Assembly (NCBI RefSeq): GCF_002157505.1
Contig: NZ_NFSC01000030.1
Location: 248,001-312,000, forward strand
Length of the DNA: 64,000 nt
Reading direction: 5' to 3'
Origin: Arthrobacter agilis
GTDB taxonomy: Bacteria; Actinomycetota; Actinomycetes; Actinomycetales; Micrococcaceae
Positions 25,375 to 34,533 of this stretch are shown here, piece after piece. The notes beneath the pieces were generated by a model. The model was not told where the DNA came from. It made no database searches and was given only the letters and a program-made list of their open reading frames with translations. The number at the start of each line of letters is the position of its first letter. Positions within the stretch are counted from its first letter, which is position 1. A program made the translations under genes and the position numbers.

Positions 25375-26817
25375 CTACTCATCGATGTTGAGCCTATGGT
25401 GACTCCCGCAGGCATCCGGCGCCCGCTTGGCCCACCCCGTCGCCTGCTCGAATGCATAAGCAACCTGCAGCAGCTCGACGTCTTTTCCGTGTGGCATCAC
25501 AAGTTGCAGCCCCACCGGCAAGCCGTCGTCGCTGAAGCCCGCCGGCACGGACACTGCGGGCAAGCCCGTTGCCGAGATCAGGGTGGCCGAGCGCATCCAG
25601 TCCAGGTACGTGTCGAACTCCACCCCGTTGACCGACGTCGGGAACCGCTGCGAGGCATCGAACGGCAGCACCTGCGCGGTCGGACTCGCGAAGACGTCGT
25701 ACTTCCCGAAGTAGCGCCGAACACTCGTATCGAGGCGGGTCCGGGCGAGGGCGGCGTCGACCATGTCCTGCGCCGTCAACTGCAGCCCCTGCTCCACGTT
25801 CCAGCGGATTTCGGGCTTGATTGCGTCGCCGTGCTTCTTCACGAGCTCACCGAGGCCGAGCACGAAGTCGAAAGCGCGAGTCGTCCCGAACACCTGGTCG
25901 GCTGCCCGCAGGTCGGGCGCCGCTTCCTCCACGATGGCGCCGAGGTCCCTGAAGACCTGCAGTTGGCCCTCGAGGACCCGCAGCACCTCGTGATCCACCG
26001 GCACCCCGAGTCCGAAGTCGGGCGACCAGCCGATCCGCAACCCAATGAGGTCCCGCTGGAGCGGCGCCGCGAACGAACCCGCGACGGGGTAAGGGTAGGG
26101 AACGGCGGGGTCGGCCCCGGCGATCGCCGCCATCCCCAGGGCGATGTCCTCGACGTCGCGCGCCATCAGTCCGTTGCGGTTCAGCCACGCCCAGGCGTTG
26201 CGGGTCGGCACGGAGGGAACGACGCCGATCGACGGCCGGTACCCGACGACATTGCAGAACGACGCCGGGTTGCGGAGCGAGCCGCCCATGTCGCTGCCTT
26301 CACCCAACGGTTGGATCCCGGCCGCGATCGAGGCCGCCACTCCCCCGCTGCTGCCGCCAGCACTCCGCGAGGTGTCATAGGGGTTGACCGTCGTGCCGAA
26401 CAGTTCGTTGAAGGTGTGCGCGCCGGCGGCGAACTCCGGCACGTTGGTCTTGCCCGTCGTCACGACGCCGGCCTTCTTGAGGCGGCCGATGATCAGGTCA
26501 TCGAACGTCGGCACGAAGTCCTTGAAGACCACCGATCCCTGCGTGGTGCGCAGCCCCTTCGTATTGTGCGTGTCCTTGTGCGTCATCGGCAGTCCATGGA
26601 GCGGCGGAAGGTCCGCGCTCGACATCGTCAGTTCATCAGCCGCCTCCGCGAGCGCTGCGGCTCCCTCCCGGTCCTCGGTGATGACGGCGTTGATGGAACC
26701 GTTGACGGCATCGATGCGGTCGAAGTGGGCGTCGAGCGCTTCCCGGGCGGACACCTTCCGACGCCGGATAGCCCCCGTCAGTTCGACGGCGGACAGTTCG
26801 TGAAGCTCAGCCCTCAC
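25375..26817 (-). CDS. Amidase signature family enzyme
   Basis: The 480-residue enzyme has the full amidase signature: Lys81 in THKDT, the Ser/Gly-rich SAGGSSGGVAAS (Ser156) and Ser180 in GSDMGGSLRNP, giving the Ser-Ser-Lys triad. Length is typical for the family. It hydrolyses a carboxamide in the cytoplasm; the substrate is not set by the sequence. Its ATG overlaps the stop of the M20 gene by four bases, so the two are coupled and may act in one degradative route, for example on an N-acyl or amide compound. Confidence 0.9.
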   Translation of the reverse strand: MRAELHELSAVELTGAIRRRKVSAREALDAHFDRIDAVNGSINAVITEDREGAAALAEAADELTMSSADLPPLHGLPMTHKDTHNTKGLRTTQGSVVFKDFVPTFDDLIIGRLKKAGVVTTGKTNVPEFAAGAHTFNELFGTTVNPYDTSRSAGGSSGGVAASIAAGIQPLGEGSDMGGSLRNPASFCNVVGYRPSIGVVPSVPTRNAWAWLNRNGLMARDVEDIALGMAAIAGADPAVPYPYPVAGSFAAPLQRDLIGLRIGWSPDFGLGVPVDHEVLRVLEGQLQVFRDLGAIVEEAAPDLRAADQVFGTTRAFDFVLGLGELVKKHGDAIKPEIRWNVEQGLQLTAQDMVDAALARTRLDTSVRRYFGKYDVFASPTAQVLPFDASQRFPTSVNGVEFDTYLDWMRSATLISATGLPAVSVPAGFSDDGLPVGLQLVMPHGKDVELLQVAYAFEQATGWAKRAPDACGSHHRLNIDE

Positions 26818-28046
26818 GCGGTTCCTACCTTCGACAACAGCGCCGTCATCGCCGCCCGGACACCGGTGGTCAGTGTCGGCTCGATCATCGGCGCGAAGAA
26901 CGGCGAGTGGTTGCCCGGGACCGGGTCGTCGCCGTCGAGCAGTTCCTGCGGGTGCCCGCCGAAGAACCAGTAGACGCTCGGGACGCCGATGGCCTCGGCC
27001 AGAAGACCGAAGTCCTCGCTGCCCATCACAGGCGGTGCCTCGATGACGGCGTCCTCTCCCAGCACCTCGCCGAGGGCAGCCATCAGATCATCCGTCGAGG
27101 AAGGGTCGTTGTAGCACTGCGGGAAGCTGGAGATCTCCTCGATGGTCGGCTCTGGTGCACCCGACGCCGCAGCCTCCGCGCTGATGATCCGCCGCAGCGA
27201 GCCGAGGACGCGCTCGCGTACATCGACGTCGAACGTGCGCACATTGAGCGTGAACTCCGCCGATGCGGGAATGATGTTCTCCTTCAGACCACCGTGGAAC
27301 GTGCCGATCGTGACGACGGCCGACTGCATGGGGTGCACCTCGCGGGAGACGATCGTCTGGATGCGCACCACCATGTGGGCGCCGAGGACGATCGGGTCGA
27401 TCGACTGCTCCGGCTGCGAGCCGTGCGCCTGCTTGCCATGCACAGTCACCCTCCAGGAGTCGGCCATCGCCATGGCCGTGCCCTTGCTGATGTTCACCGT
27501 GCCGGCGAGCCCTGGCCAGACGTGCTGCCCGTAAATGATCGACGGCATGGGCGCCTTGTCCCACAGCCCGTCCTCCACCATGGCCTCCGCGCCCTCGCCG
27601 ATCTCCTCGCCCGGCTGGAAGATGAACACCACAGTGCCGGACCACGCCTCGCAGCTCTCGGTCAGGAGCTGTGCAGCGGTCAGTCCCACGGTGATGTGGG
27701 TGTCGTGCCCGCAGCCGTGCATGACCGGCACCGCCGTCCCGTCGGCGAGCGTACCCGTCGTCGTGCTCGCGTACGCCAGCCCGGTGCTTTCCTCGATGGG
27801 CAGGCCGTCCGTGTCGGCGCGGTAGCCGACCACCGGCCCGTCCCCGTTGCGCAGGATCCCGACGACGCCGGTGCCGCCGCACATGAACGTCTCCAGGCCG
27901 AGGTGGGTCAGCTTCTCGAGGATGAACGCGGCCGTGTGGATCTCCTGCATGGAGAGCTCAGGGTGCGCGTGCAGGTGCCGGTAGAGCTCGTGCATGGCGG
28001 TGGTGTGCGCGTCGGAGAGCTCGAAGACGGCGGGGTCGATGGTCAT
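26814..28046 (-). CDS. M20 family metallo-amidohydrolase (hippurate hydrolase-like)
   Basis: The 410-residue protein matches M20D amidohydrolases (hippuricase, IAA-amino acid hydrolase and N-acyl amino acid amidohydrolase types). The metal site includes VMHGCGHDTH and the following IFQPGEEIGEGAEAM segment; YGQHVWPGLAGTVN and a C-terminal MGSEDFGLLAE motif complete the family pattern. The dimerisation domain lies around SWRVTVHGKQAHGSQP. The ATG at 28046 has GAAAGGA upstream; the upstream open frame to 28154 is not protein-like. It is the first gene of an operon with the amidase. Confidence 0.9.
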   Translation of the reverse strand: MTIDPAVFELSDAHTTAMHELYRHLHAHPELSMQEIHTAAFILEKLTHLGLETFMCGGTGVVGILRNGDGPVVGYRADTDGLPIEESTGLAYASTTTGTLADGTAVPVMHGCGHDTHITVGLTAAQLLTESCEAWSGTVVFIFQPGEEIGEGAEAMVEDGLWDKAPMPSIIYGQHVWPGLAGTVNISKGTAMAMADSWRVTVHGKQAHGSQPEQSIDPIVLGAHMVVRIQTIVSREVHPMQSAVVTIGTFHGGLKENIIPASAEFTLNVRTFDVDVRERVLGSLRRIISAEAAASGAPEPTIEEISSFPQCYNDPSSTDDLMAALGEVLGEDAVIEAPPVMGSEDFGLLAEAIGVPSVYWFFGGHPQELLDGDDPVPGNHSPFFAPMIEPTLTTGVRAAMTALLSKVGTA

Positions 28047-28218
28047 GGTGTCCTTTCGGGAGGCAATCCTGATCCCGAGTACATCAGGTGTGGCGGGCGG
28101 AACGCGAGGGAAACGCTTCGCGGGTTGTTCATCACGAGTCCCAGCGGAAGTCATCCGCCCGTGGCTCCCCCTCTACAGCGTGGATCCCAGAACACCGCTG
28201 TCGAACGAGGAGCCACCC

Positions 28219-29346
28219 TTGAGAGCAATCTTCCGCACACTGTCTGTCCTTCTGTCCGCCGTCCTGGTCACCGGCGCCGCGAAGCCCGCCGTCGAGGACT
28301 TCCCCGCCACGGTCGACGGCGCAGCCTGGCCCGCCGGGCACGTGCAGGGCATCGCCGTCGACACCGAGAACGAGTTCGTCTACTACTCCTTCACCTCGAT
28401 GCTCGTGAAGACCGACCTCGATGGAACCGTCCTCGGCACCGTCACCGGCTTCACCGGACACCTTGGCGACCTCGACTTCAACGAGAAGGACGGCCGCGTC
28501 TACGGGTCACTGGAGTACAAGGCAGCCGAGTCCTTCTATATCGCCATCTTCGACGTGGACCGGATCACGGGGATGGACATGGACGCCGAGACGGACGGCA
28601 TCGTCACCGCGGTCTACCTCGAGGAAGTGGTGCAGGACTTCACCGCGGACATGGACGGCAACGGCGTCTTCGACGGCGACATCGCCGACACCTCCGACCA
28701 CCGCTACGGCAGCAGCGGGATCGACGGCGTCTCCTTCGGTCCCGCGTTCGGCCGGAAGAACGGCAAGCAACTGCTAACCGTCGCGTACGGCGTCTACTCG
28801 AACACCGGGCGGACGGACAACGACCACCAGGTGCTCCTTCAGTACGACGTCACGCGCTGGAAGAAGTTCGAGCAGCCGCTGACCCAGACCGCTCCGCACA
28901 CCAGCGGACCCGCCACAACGGACGGCAAGTACTTCGTCTACACGGGCAACACCACGTACGGCGTGCAGAACCTCAATTACGACGCCTTCACCCACACCTG
29001 GCTCCTCGGCGTCTACAAGGGCAAGAAGGAGCAGTTCCCCAACTACTCGCTCTTTGCCATCGACGGTTCATCCCGTCCCACGAAGGGCGTCCTCGAAGGC
29101 CAGCCCACGCATGAGGAAGGCCTGCTCCTGCCCCTCCTCCAGCAGGGCCTCCACCACGCGCACACCGGCATCCGCGGCTGGAACTTCACCGCCGACGTCG
29201 GCCTCGAATCCTTGGGCGGCGGCTACTTCTACATCGCCACCCAGGGGCGGGCCATCGACGACGGCGTTGTGAAGCAGACCGCCGTGCTGGATCTCTACCG
29301 GTGGACGGGAGCGGCGTCGTCGCCCTTCGAACTCGTGGTCCGTTAA
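28219..29346 (+). CDS. Secreted protein with EF-hand-like loops, unknown function
   Basis: The 375-residue product begins with a signal peptide (LRAIFRTLSVLLSAVLVTGA). The mature part looks like a beta-propeller (GHVQGIAVDTENEFVYYSFT, GHLGDLDFNEKDGRVYGSLE). It has at least one calcium-type loop, DMDGNGVFDGD, and further acidic turns. A His-rich segment HHAHTGIRGWNF precedes the last strands. No named family is certain. The TTG at 28219 is chosen because GAGGAG lies seven bases upstream and the signal peptide starts there; no ATG fits. It is divergent from the M20/amidase operon. Confidence 0.7.
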   Translation: MRAIFRTLSVLLSAVLVTGAAKPAVEDFPATVDGAAWPAGHVQGIAVDTENEFVYYSFTSMLVKTDLDGTVLGTVTGFTGHLGDLDFNEKDGRVYGSLEYKAAESFYIAIFDVDRITGMDMDAETDGIVTAVYLEEVVQDFTADMDGNGVFDGDIADTSDHRYGSSGIDGVSFGPAFGRKNGKQLLTVAYGVYSNTGRTDNDHQVLLQYDVTRWKKFEQPLTQTAPHTSGPATTDGKYFVYTGNTTYGVQNLNYDAFTHTWLLGVYKGKKEQFPNYSLFAIDGSSRPTKGVLEGQPTHEEGLLLPLLQQGLHHAHTGIRGWNFTADVGLESLGGGYFYIATQGRAIDDGVVKQTAVLDLYRWTGAASSPFELVVR

Positions 29347-29403
29347 CTCGCACCCGAAGTTCCGATCTGGCGACCTCGGGTGGAAATGGGACAGAATGCG
29401 TTC

Positions 29404-29877
29404 ATGGACATCACCGACAACGGACCCAACCCGAACGCGTTCGATATCGAGAGTGCTACGACGGGGAACACCGATTACCGCCGCGTTGCCTGGACGGGCA
29501 AGCACCTGCAGGTGACGCTCATGTCGATCGAGCCCGGCGGCGCGATCGGCCTCGAGGTGCATCACGGTACCGACCAGTTCCTGCGCATCGATGCCGGGAA
29601 GGGCCGCGTGAAGATGGGACCCTCGAAGGACGACCTCTCATTCCAGCAGGACGTCGGGGACGGCTGGAGCATCCAGGTGCCCGCAGGCACGTGGCACGAC
29701 GTCGAGAACATCGGGGACGAACCACTGCGCCTGTACACCATCTACGCGCCGACCCACCACGCGCAGGGCATCGTGCAGGAGACACCGGAGGACGCCGAGA
29801 AGGACGAGGAGCAGGGCCGCGACGAGCCGCCGTCGTGGGTCGAGGAAGTCGACGACAAGGGTGAGGAGAGCGCCTGA
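29404..29877 (+). CDS. Cupin domain protein
   Basis: The 157-residue protein is a single-domain cupin. The first cupin motif lies around PGGAIGLEVHHGTDQFLRI (HH and the Gln/Glu position) and the second around QVPAGTWHDVENIGDEPLRLY, with His of the TWHDV segment as the last metal ligand. The C-terminus is a very acidic tail (EDAEKDEEQGRDEP). It may be an isomerase, a dioxygenase or a binding protein; the family does not decide. Starts at 29380 (GTG) and 29386 (ATG) are also open; none has a strong RBS. It stands alone between two unrelated genes. Confidence 0.82.
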   Translation: MDITDNGPNPNAFDIESATTGNTDYRRVAWTGKHLQVTLMSIEPGGAIGLEVHHGTDQFLRIDAGKGRVKMGPSKDDLSFQQDVGDGWSIQVPAGTWHDVENIGDEPLRLYTIYAPTHHAQGIVQETPEDAEKDEEQGRDEPPSWVEEVDDKGEESA

Positions 29878-29985
29878 GTCGCCCCACCGCGAGAACCACC
29901 GAGGAATGCGCTACTCATCCGGTCCGTAACAGACGCTTCGGGCCGGTGCTTCATCTCCGAGTCCGACGCGAAGAAAAGGGCACCC

Positions 29986-30912
29986 ATGACCAGCACCGTT
30001 CTCGTCGCGGGTGCCACTGGCGACCTCGGGTCCCGAATAGTCCGCGAGCTGCTCGGCAATAGTGACCCGGACACCCTTGTCCGGGTCCTGACGCGCCCCG
30101 GCAGCGGGACAGCTCAGGGCATGTACGCCAGGGAGGACCGGGTAGAGGTCCACGAGGCTGCTTATACGGACGGACCCGCCCTCGTTACTGCGTTGTCGGG
30201 CGTCGACGCGGTCATCTCGGCTGTCAGCGGTGCGGATACCGTCATCCTCGACGCCCAGCGGGTCCTCCTAGCGGCTGCGGTGGAAGCGGGCGTGAAGCGG
30301 TTCATCCCGTCGGATTACTCGGCGGATTACCGCCGGGTGACTCCCGGCAGCAATCGTAACTTCGAGCTACGGCGCGAGTTCGCCGCCAGTCTCGACGCCG
30401 CGCCACTCCGTGGAACTTCCATCCTGAACGGCGCCTTCACCGACATGCTCACGGGACAGGCCCCCATGATCCTGTTCGCGCGGCGCCGCGTCCTGTTCTG
30501 GTCCTCCCCTGACCAGGTCCTCGATTTCACCACCAAGGACGACGTCGCACGTGTCGTCGCGCTCGTGGCCCTCGATGCAGATGCTCCCCGCGTCGTCGAG
30601 GTCGCAGGCGACCGCGTCACCGCCCGCGGCATCGCCCAGACCCTGAGCGACCTGACTGGTACACCCTTCACCACACAGTGGGCCGGCACCACGAGGACCC
30701 TGTCCGTCATGAGCAAGATCGGGCGGACCCTATCGAAGGACAAGAACGCGGCGTTCCCGGCCTGGCAGGGCATGCAGTACTTCGTCAGCATGTTCAGCGG
30801 CGAGGCCGAACTGCACCATGTCGACAACGAACGCTACGGTCCGCACAACTCGACCTCTGTGCGTGATGTGCTTCAGGCGCACCTGCAGAGAACGACGGTC
30901 GATTCCAAGTAG
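29986..30912 (+). CDS. NmrA-like NAD(P)-binding protein
   Basis: The 308-residue protein has an N-terminal Rossmann motif VLVAGATGDLGSRIV (residues 5-19) and the NmrA/isoflavone reductase-like pattern FIPSDYSADYRR (the lysine of some enzymes is absent) plus FTTKDDVARVVALV in the second half. Atypical short-chain dehydrogenases of this type are reductases or redox sensors that bind NADP. The ATG has AAGGG six bases upstream. It stands between the cupin and the excalibur gene and shows no operon partner. The substrate is unknown. Confidence 0.85.
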   Translation: MTSTVLVAGATGDLGSRIVRELLGNSDPDTLVRVLTRPGSGTAQGMYAREDRVEVHEAAYTDGPALVTALSGVDAVISAVSGADTVILDAQRVLLAAAVEAGVKRFIPSDYSADYRRVTPGSNRNFELRREFAASLDAAPLRGTSILNGAFTDMLTGQAPMILFARRRVLFWSSPDQVLDFTTKDDVARVVALVALDADAPRVVEVAGDRVTARGIAQTLSDLTGTPFTTQWAGTTRTLSVMSKIGRTLSKDKNAAFPAWQGMQYFVSMFSGEAELHHVDNERYGPHNSTSVRDVLQAHLQRTTVDSK

Positions 30913-31073
30913 GCAGGATGTTCCGCGGCCAGCTTCCAGCGTTTGGAGCAGCCGACGCCTGAGCTGTCACAGTTTCAGACAGAGGACCATTCAATAGTCC
31001 GTGTGCTATATCTTTTCCTGTCATCCGCTCCGGCGATGTCAGGAGCATTTCATTCACTTGCGAAGGGGCAATC

Positions 31074-31487
31074 ATGAAGAAGAGCACCGCGACGATCACC
31101 CTGGGCGCCGCAGCAGCGTTCACCGCACTGTCTGCCGCACCGGCCCAGGCCTTCCCGTACCAGAACTGTGACGAGGCTGCAGCCTCGGCCGTCTACAACA
31201 TCCCGGTCGGCTCGCCGGCCTACACGCCGGCCCTCGACGTCGACGGCGACGGTATCGCCTGCGAGAGTGACCTCTACGTCTACCGCCCCGAGTTCGTCCC
31301 GGGTGGCACGACGGAGATCCGCGGTGCGGAACCCCAGGTCGGCCAGATGCCTGTGGGCGGCGCGAACACCGGCGTTACCCAGGAGCCTGCGGACGATACC
31401 GCGCAGTTGGCCCTCGGCGCCGGCCTCGTCCTCGCGGCAGTTGCGGGCGCAACCTTCGTCGTCCGTCGTCGCGAGGCTGCAGCCTGA
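31074..31487 (+). CDS. Excalibur domain surface protein with sortase-like tail
   Basis: The 137-residue protein has a signal peptide (ATITLGAAAAFTALSAAPAQA), then an excalibur calcium-binding domain (NCDEAAASAVYNIPVGSPAY to DVDGDGIACES, with the DxDxDG loop and the Cys pair). Near the end lies GANTG, followed by a hydrophobic helix (LALGAGLVLAAVAGATFVV) and a basic tail RRREAAA. This is the layout of a cell-wall sorting signal, although LAxTG or LPxTG is changed to GANTG and the gap to the helix is long. GAAGGGG precedes the ATG. The sortase gene follows 38 bases downstream. Confidence 0.82.
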   Translation: MKKSTATITLGAAAAFTALSAAPAQAFPYQNCDEAAASAVYNIPVGSPAYTPALDVDGDGIACESDLYVYRPEFVPGGTTEIRGAEPQVGQMPVGGANTGVTQEPADDTAQLALGAGLVLAAVAGATFVVRRREAAA

Positions 31488-31524
31488 GCCGGCAGTCCCT
31501 CCGAATCGAACGAGTCCACCACCG

Positions 31525-32178
31525 GTGACCAACAGGTCGGGCGATCGCCGCAGGAGCGTCTTCGTTCCTGTGGCGATCGCCGCTGCACTGCTGGCAGGCT
31601 GCGCGGGCGAACCCGCGACCGCGCCGCCATCCCAGCAACCTCTCCCGTCCGTCAGCCCGGCTCCTGTCCTGAGTCCTGCGGTTCCGGACGCAGAGGTCAC
31701 AAATTCCCAGCCAGCGGTCCTGCCGGCATCACGCCCGGTGTCCCTCGCCATTCCGTCGACGGGCACCACGTCTCAGCTCATCTCGCTCGGTCTGCAGGAT
31801 GACCGCACCCTCGAGGTGCCTCCGGGCGACCCTGGTGCGCCGGCCGGTTGGTACAACCTCTCCCCGACGCCGGGCGAGCGCGGCCCAACAGTCCTCCTCG
31901 GCCACGTGAATGCCACCGACGGCGGGCCTGGCGTCTTCGCGAAGCTTCGGGAACTGGGCGTCGGCGACACCATCGACGTCACGCGCGAGGACGGTTCGAC
32001 GGCAACCTTCGAGGTCCAGCGCGGCGAGCAGTACGCGAAGGACGCCTTCCCTACCCAGGAGGTGTACGGCAACACCGAGGGTGCCGAACTGCGCTTGATC
32101 ACCTGCGACGGATTCGATCCCGAGACGGGACAGTTCGACGACAACTACGTGGTCTACGCGACGCTCGTCGCCGGATAG
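31525..32178 (+). CDS. Class F-type sortase, lipoprotein-like N-terminus
   Basis: The 217-residue protein has a sortase domain from about residue 72. The catalytic His is in LLGHVNATDG (H127) and the Cys in LITCDGF (C194). The active-site Arg that normally follows in class E/F enzymes is not seen: the matching region reads QFDDNYVV. The N-terminus has a basic start, a hydrophobic core and a lipobox LLAGC (C26), so it may be a lipoprotein rather than a helix-anchored enzyme. A Pro/Ser-rich linker joins the parts. The GTG at 31525 has no good RBS. It follows the excalibur gene, its probable substrate. Confidence 0.8.
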   Translation: MTNRSGDRRRSVFVPVAIAAALLAGCAGEPATAPPSQQPLPSVSPAPVLSPAVPDAEVTNSQPAVLPASRPVSLAIPSTGTTSQLISLGLQDDRTLEVPPGDPGAPAGWYNLSPTPGERGPTVLLGHVNATDGGPGVFAKLRELGVGDTIDVTREDGSTATFEVQRGEQYAKDAFPTQEVYGNTEGAELRLITCDGFDPETGQFDDNYVVYATLVAG

Positions 32179-32278
32179 GCAGGGCCCCGTTGTCTGCAGA
32201 GCACGGAACCGCTGAAGTGAGGCCACTGGACGGGTGGGCCGTCGTCGCCCTTCGACCGGGTGACCTGATCTCCGGGTT

Positions 32279-33769
32279 TCAGTCGAGCGTGAAGTGCGTC
32301 CAGCGACCGCCGAGCATCGTTGCCGACACCTGAAGATTCCGCAATTGCTCGTCGCTGGCAACAAGCGGATCCAGCTCGGTGATCACGAGGTCCGCGACCG
32401 ACCCCGCCAGGAGCGTCGCACGCCCGTCAGTGGACGCTGCGAGGGCCACCGAGGACAGAACGCGTTGCTCCGGGTGCCATGCTTCCCGACCGTCTCGCGC
32501 ACGGAACACGGCGGCGGCCATCGAGACCCACGGATCGAGCTGCGCGACGGGCGCATCCGAGCCGAGGGTGATCCTCGCGCCTGCTGCCACCAGGCTCGCG
32601 AAGGCAAACGCCCTGTGTGTCCGCCCGGGCCAGTAACGGTCCGCGACGTCACGATCATCCATCGCGTGCTCCGGTTGGACGCTGGCCGTGATACCGAGCC
32701 GCGCGAAACGCCCGACGTCGTGCTCATGGACGAGCTGGGCATGCTCGATGCTGCCGCGACAGCCGACTTCCTCGAACGCGTCGAGCGCGAGGGCGTTCGC
32801 GGCATCGCCGATCGCATGAACCGCGGGCACAAGCCCGGCCGATGACGCGCGGCGGAGATAATCAACAAGGTTGTTCCCGTCCACGATGGAGATCCCGTGC
32901 CCTTCGTCTGCGCCCTCGAGCCCGGGATAGGGGTCGTGGCAGAACGCGGTTCGGGTGTTCAGTGAACCGTCGGTGATGATCTTGAAGGGTCCCATCGTGA
33001 CCAAACCATCGGTGCCGTCGATGACATCCCCTGTGCGCAGGCCTCTCGCAATCACGGCGTCGAGATCCTTCGGGTACACACCGGCCCGCACCCTCAGTCC
33101 GCGGGTGCCGGCAGCGACACGATGCACCCAGCGGTCGATGGAGAGCGTCATCTCGAGGTCGACAACGCCGACGACACCCCGGGCGGCCGCGGCGTCAACC
33201 GCATCTGCGACCCAGCCATCGAGGTGCTGCTCGGGAACCGCGCTGATCCGGGTGTTGACGTCGAAGGCGGCCTGCTCGCGCAGCAACCCCGTGGGATGGT
33301 CGGCATGACCGTGGTTGGCGAGGGCCGGAGAATTGAGCCACGCCGCATGGAGGTCCTTGCTCACCAGGACAACGGGCACATCCGCACTCACGGCATCGAG
33401 CAGCTCTGCCGACGGTGCATCCGGCCACAATCCGTCCTGGAAGCCGTAGCCGATCAGGGGCTGCCCGGCGGGAGGCGGTGTCGAACGCAGGCGTTCGGCC
33501 ACGAGTATCGCCACCTCGGCAGCAGATGTCGCCGACGACAGGTCGAGGCGCTGTCGCATGAGGGCCCACTGGCCCATGTGCACATGCGAGTCCCAGAGGC
33601 CCGGTGCCACCCACCGTCCACCGACATCCACGACCTCGGCTGCGCGGGAACCGATGGATTCGCCAATAGCCGTGATCATCCCGTCTCGGACCAGGATGTC
33701 GAGCGGATTCCCCGCCGTCCCGACCAGCCGGGCCGAGCGGAGCAGGACGTCAGCCAGCTCGCTGCTCAT
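32279..33769 (-). CDS. Amidohydrolase family protein (YtcJ-like)
   Basis: The 496-residue enzyme belongs to the amidohydrolase_3 (YtcJ-like) family. The N-terminal beta-sandwich strand set ends in GRWVAPGLWDSHVHMGQW, giving the HxH metal pair. Further motifs are SIEHAQLVHEHD and ARITLGSDAPVAQLDPW, with the last metal Asp in GSDAP. It hydrolyses an N-acyl, cyclic amide or similar bond in the cytoplasm; the substrate is unknown. Its ATG overlaps by four bases with the end of the PaiB-like gene, so the pair is translationally coupled. Confidence 0.88.
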   Translation of the reverse strand: MSSELADVLLRSARLVGTAGNPLDILVRDGMITAIGESIGSRAAEVVDVGGRWVAPGLWDSHVHMGQWALMRQRLDLSSATSAAEVAILVAERLRSTPPPAGQPLIGYGFQDGLWPDAPSAELLDAVSADVPVVLVSKDLHAAWLNSPALANHGHADHPTGLLREQAAFDVNTRISAVPEQHLDGWVADAVDAAAARGVVGVVDLEMTLSIDRWVHRVAAGTRGLRVRAGVYPKDLDAVIARGLRTGDVIDGTDGLVTMGPFKIITDGSLNTRTAFCHDPYPGLEGADEGHGISIVDGNNLVDYLRRASSAGLVPAVHAIGDAANALALDAFEEVGCRGSIEHAQLVHEHDVGRFARLGITASVQPEHAMDDRDVADRYWPGRTHRAFAFASLVAAGARITLGSDAPVAQLDPWVSMAAAVFRARDGREAWHPEQRVLSSVALAASTDGRATLLAGSVADLVITELDPLVASDEQLRNLQVSATMLGGRWTHFTLD

Positions 33770-34380
33770 CCGTGGACCCGCCGCATCTCACGGGCGAGGG
33801 CAGGATTCCGGTAGTGCTCGCCGTGCTCGAGCTCGTCGACGATACGCTCGACCACGGCGGGGGCCTTGTCCTGGCTGAGTTTCAGTCTCGCGTCGAAGCG
33901 CGTCACGCGCAGGCGAATCCCCACTGTCCCCGCGGCGACGTGGCGCGATCCTTCGGGGTCCAGTGCCAGTGAGCTGGGCTCCGGCATGACGCGTTCGAAG
34001 TGGTCGACCAGCTTCCCCAACACCAGGAAGTTCTCCTCATCGGACAGGATCTCCGGCGTCGCGTACAGGTGGGCTGTGACGTGGTTCCACGTCGGGATGA
34101 TCTGGTCGCTGGGGTACCAGCCGGGCGAGATGTAGCCGTGCGGCCCCTGCACGATCAGCAGCACCTCATGGTCGCCGAGTTCATGCAACTGCTCGTCGGG
34201 GCGGCCGACATGACTAACAATGCTGATGGTGTCATCGGCAGTCTCTTCGAGGATCACCGGGTAGTGGGACGCTACGAGACCACCGCCGGGTGAGGACACG
34301 AGAGTCGCCCACGGGTTCTCCCGGACGAGTCGCTTGACCTCGCCGACATCGGACAGGACGAAAGAGGGCGTGTGGCGCAT
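33766..34380 (-). CDS. FMN-binding PaiB-like regulator
   Basis: The 204-residue protein matches the PaiB / FMN-binding negative transcriptional regulator family. MRHTPSFVLSDVGEVKRLVR starts the flavin-binding split barrel, then ATLVSSPGGGLVASHYPVIL, and IVQGPHGYISPGWYPS followed by VPTWNH-like IPTWNHVTAHLYA, which are family hallmarks. Despite the name, its DNA-binding role is not well proved in most species. The ATG at 34380 begins exactly at the family N-terminus; the frame stays open to 35625 antisense to the sugar dehydrogenase, which is not coding. It heads an operon with the YtcJ-like amidohydrolase. Confidence 0.88.
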   Translation of the reverse strand: MRHTPSFVLSDVGEVKRLVRENPWATLVSSPGGGLVASHYPVILEETADDTISIVSHVGRPDEQLHELGDHEVLLIVQGPHGYISPGWYPSDQIIPTWNHVTAHLYATPEILSDEENFLVLGKLVDHFERVMPEPSSLALDPEGSRHVAAGTVGIRLRVTRFDARLKLSQDKAPAVVERIVDELEHGEHYRNPALAREMRRVHG

Positions 34381-34533
34381 GCTCGTCACTCTGCCACGAT
34401 TGTCACTGGCCTTCGACGACATCCAGGAATGCGCCGTCGACGGCACCGCTTGGGGTGCCGGGCACTTCCAGACGACTGGATCGTTTGGCAGACATCGGGC
34501 TTTGCTGAGCGACCCCATTGGAAAGAGCCGAGC

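Noticed and set aside
26907..29114. Long plus-strand open frame of 735 codons
   Set aside because: It is antisense to the M20 gene and out of frame with the secreted protein gene. Its sequence is low-complexity Arg/His/Asp-rich, as expected of shadow frames in GC-rich DNA.
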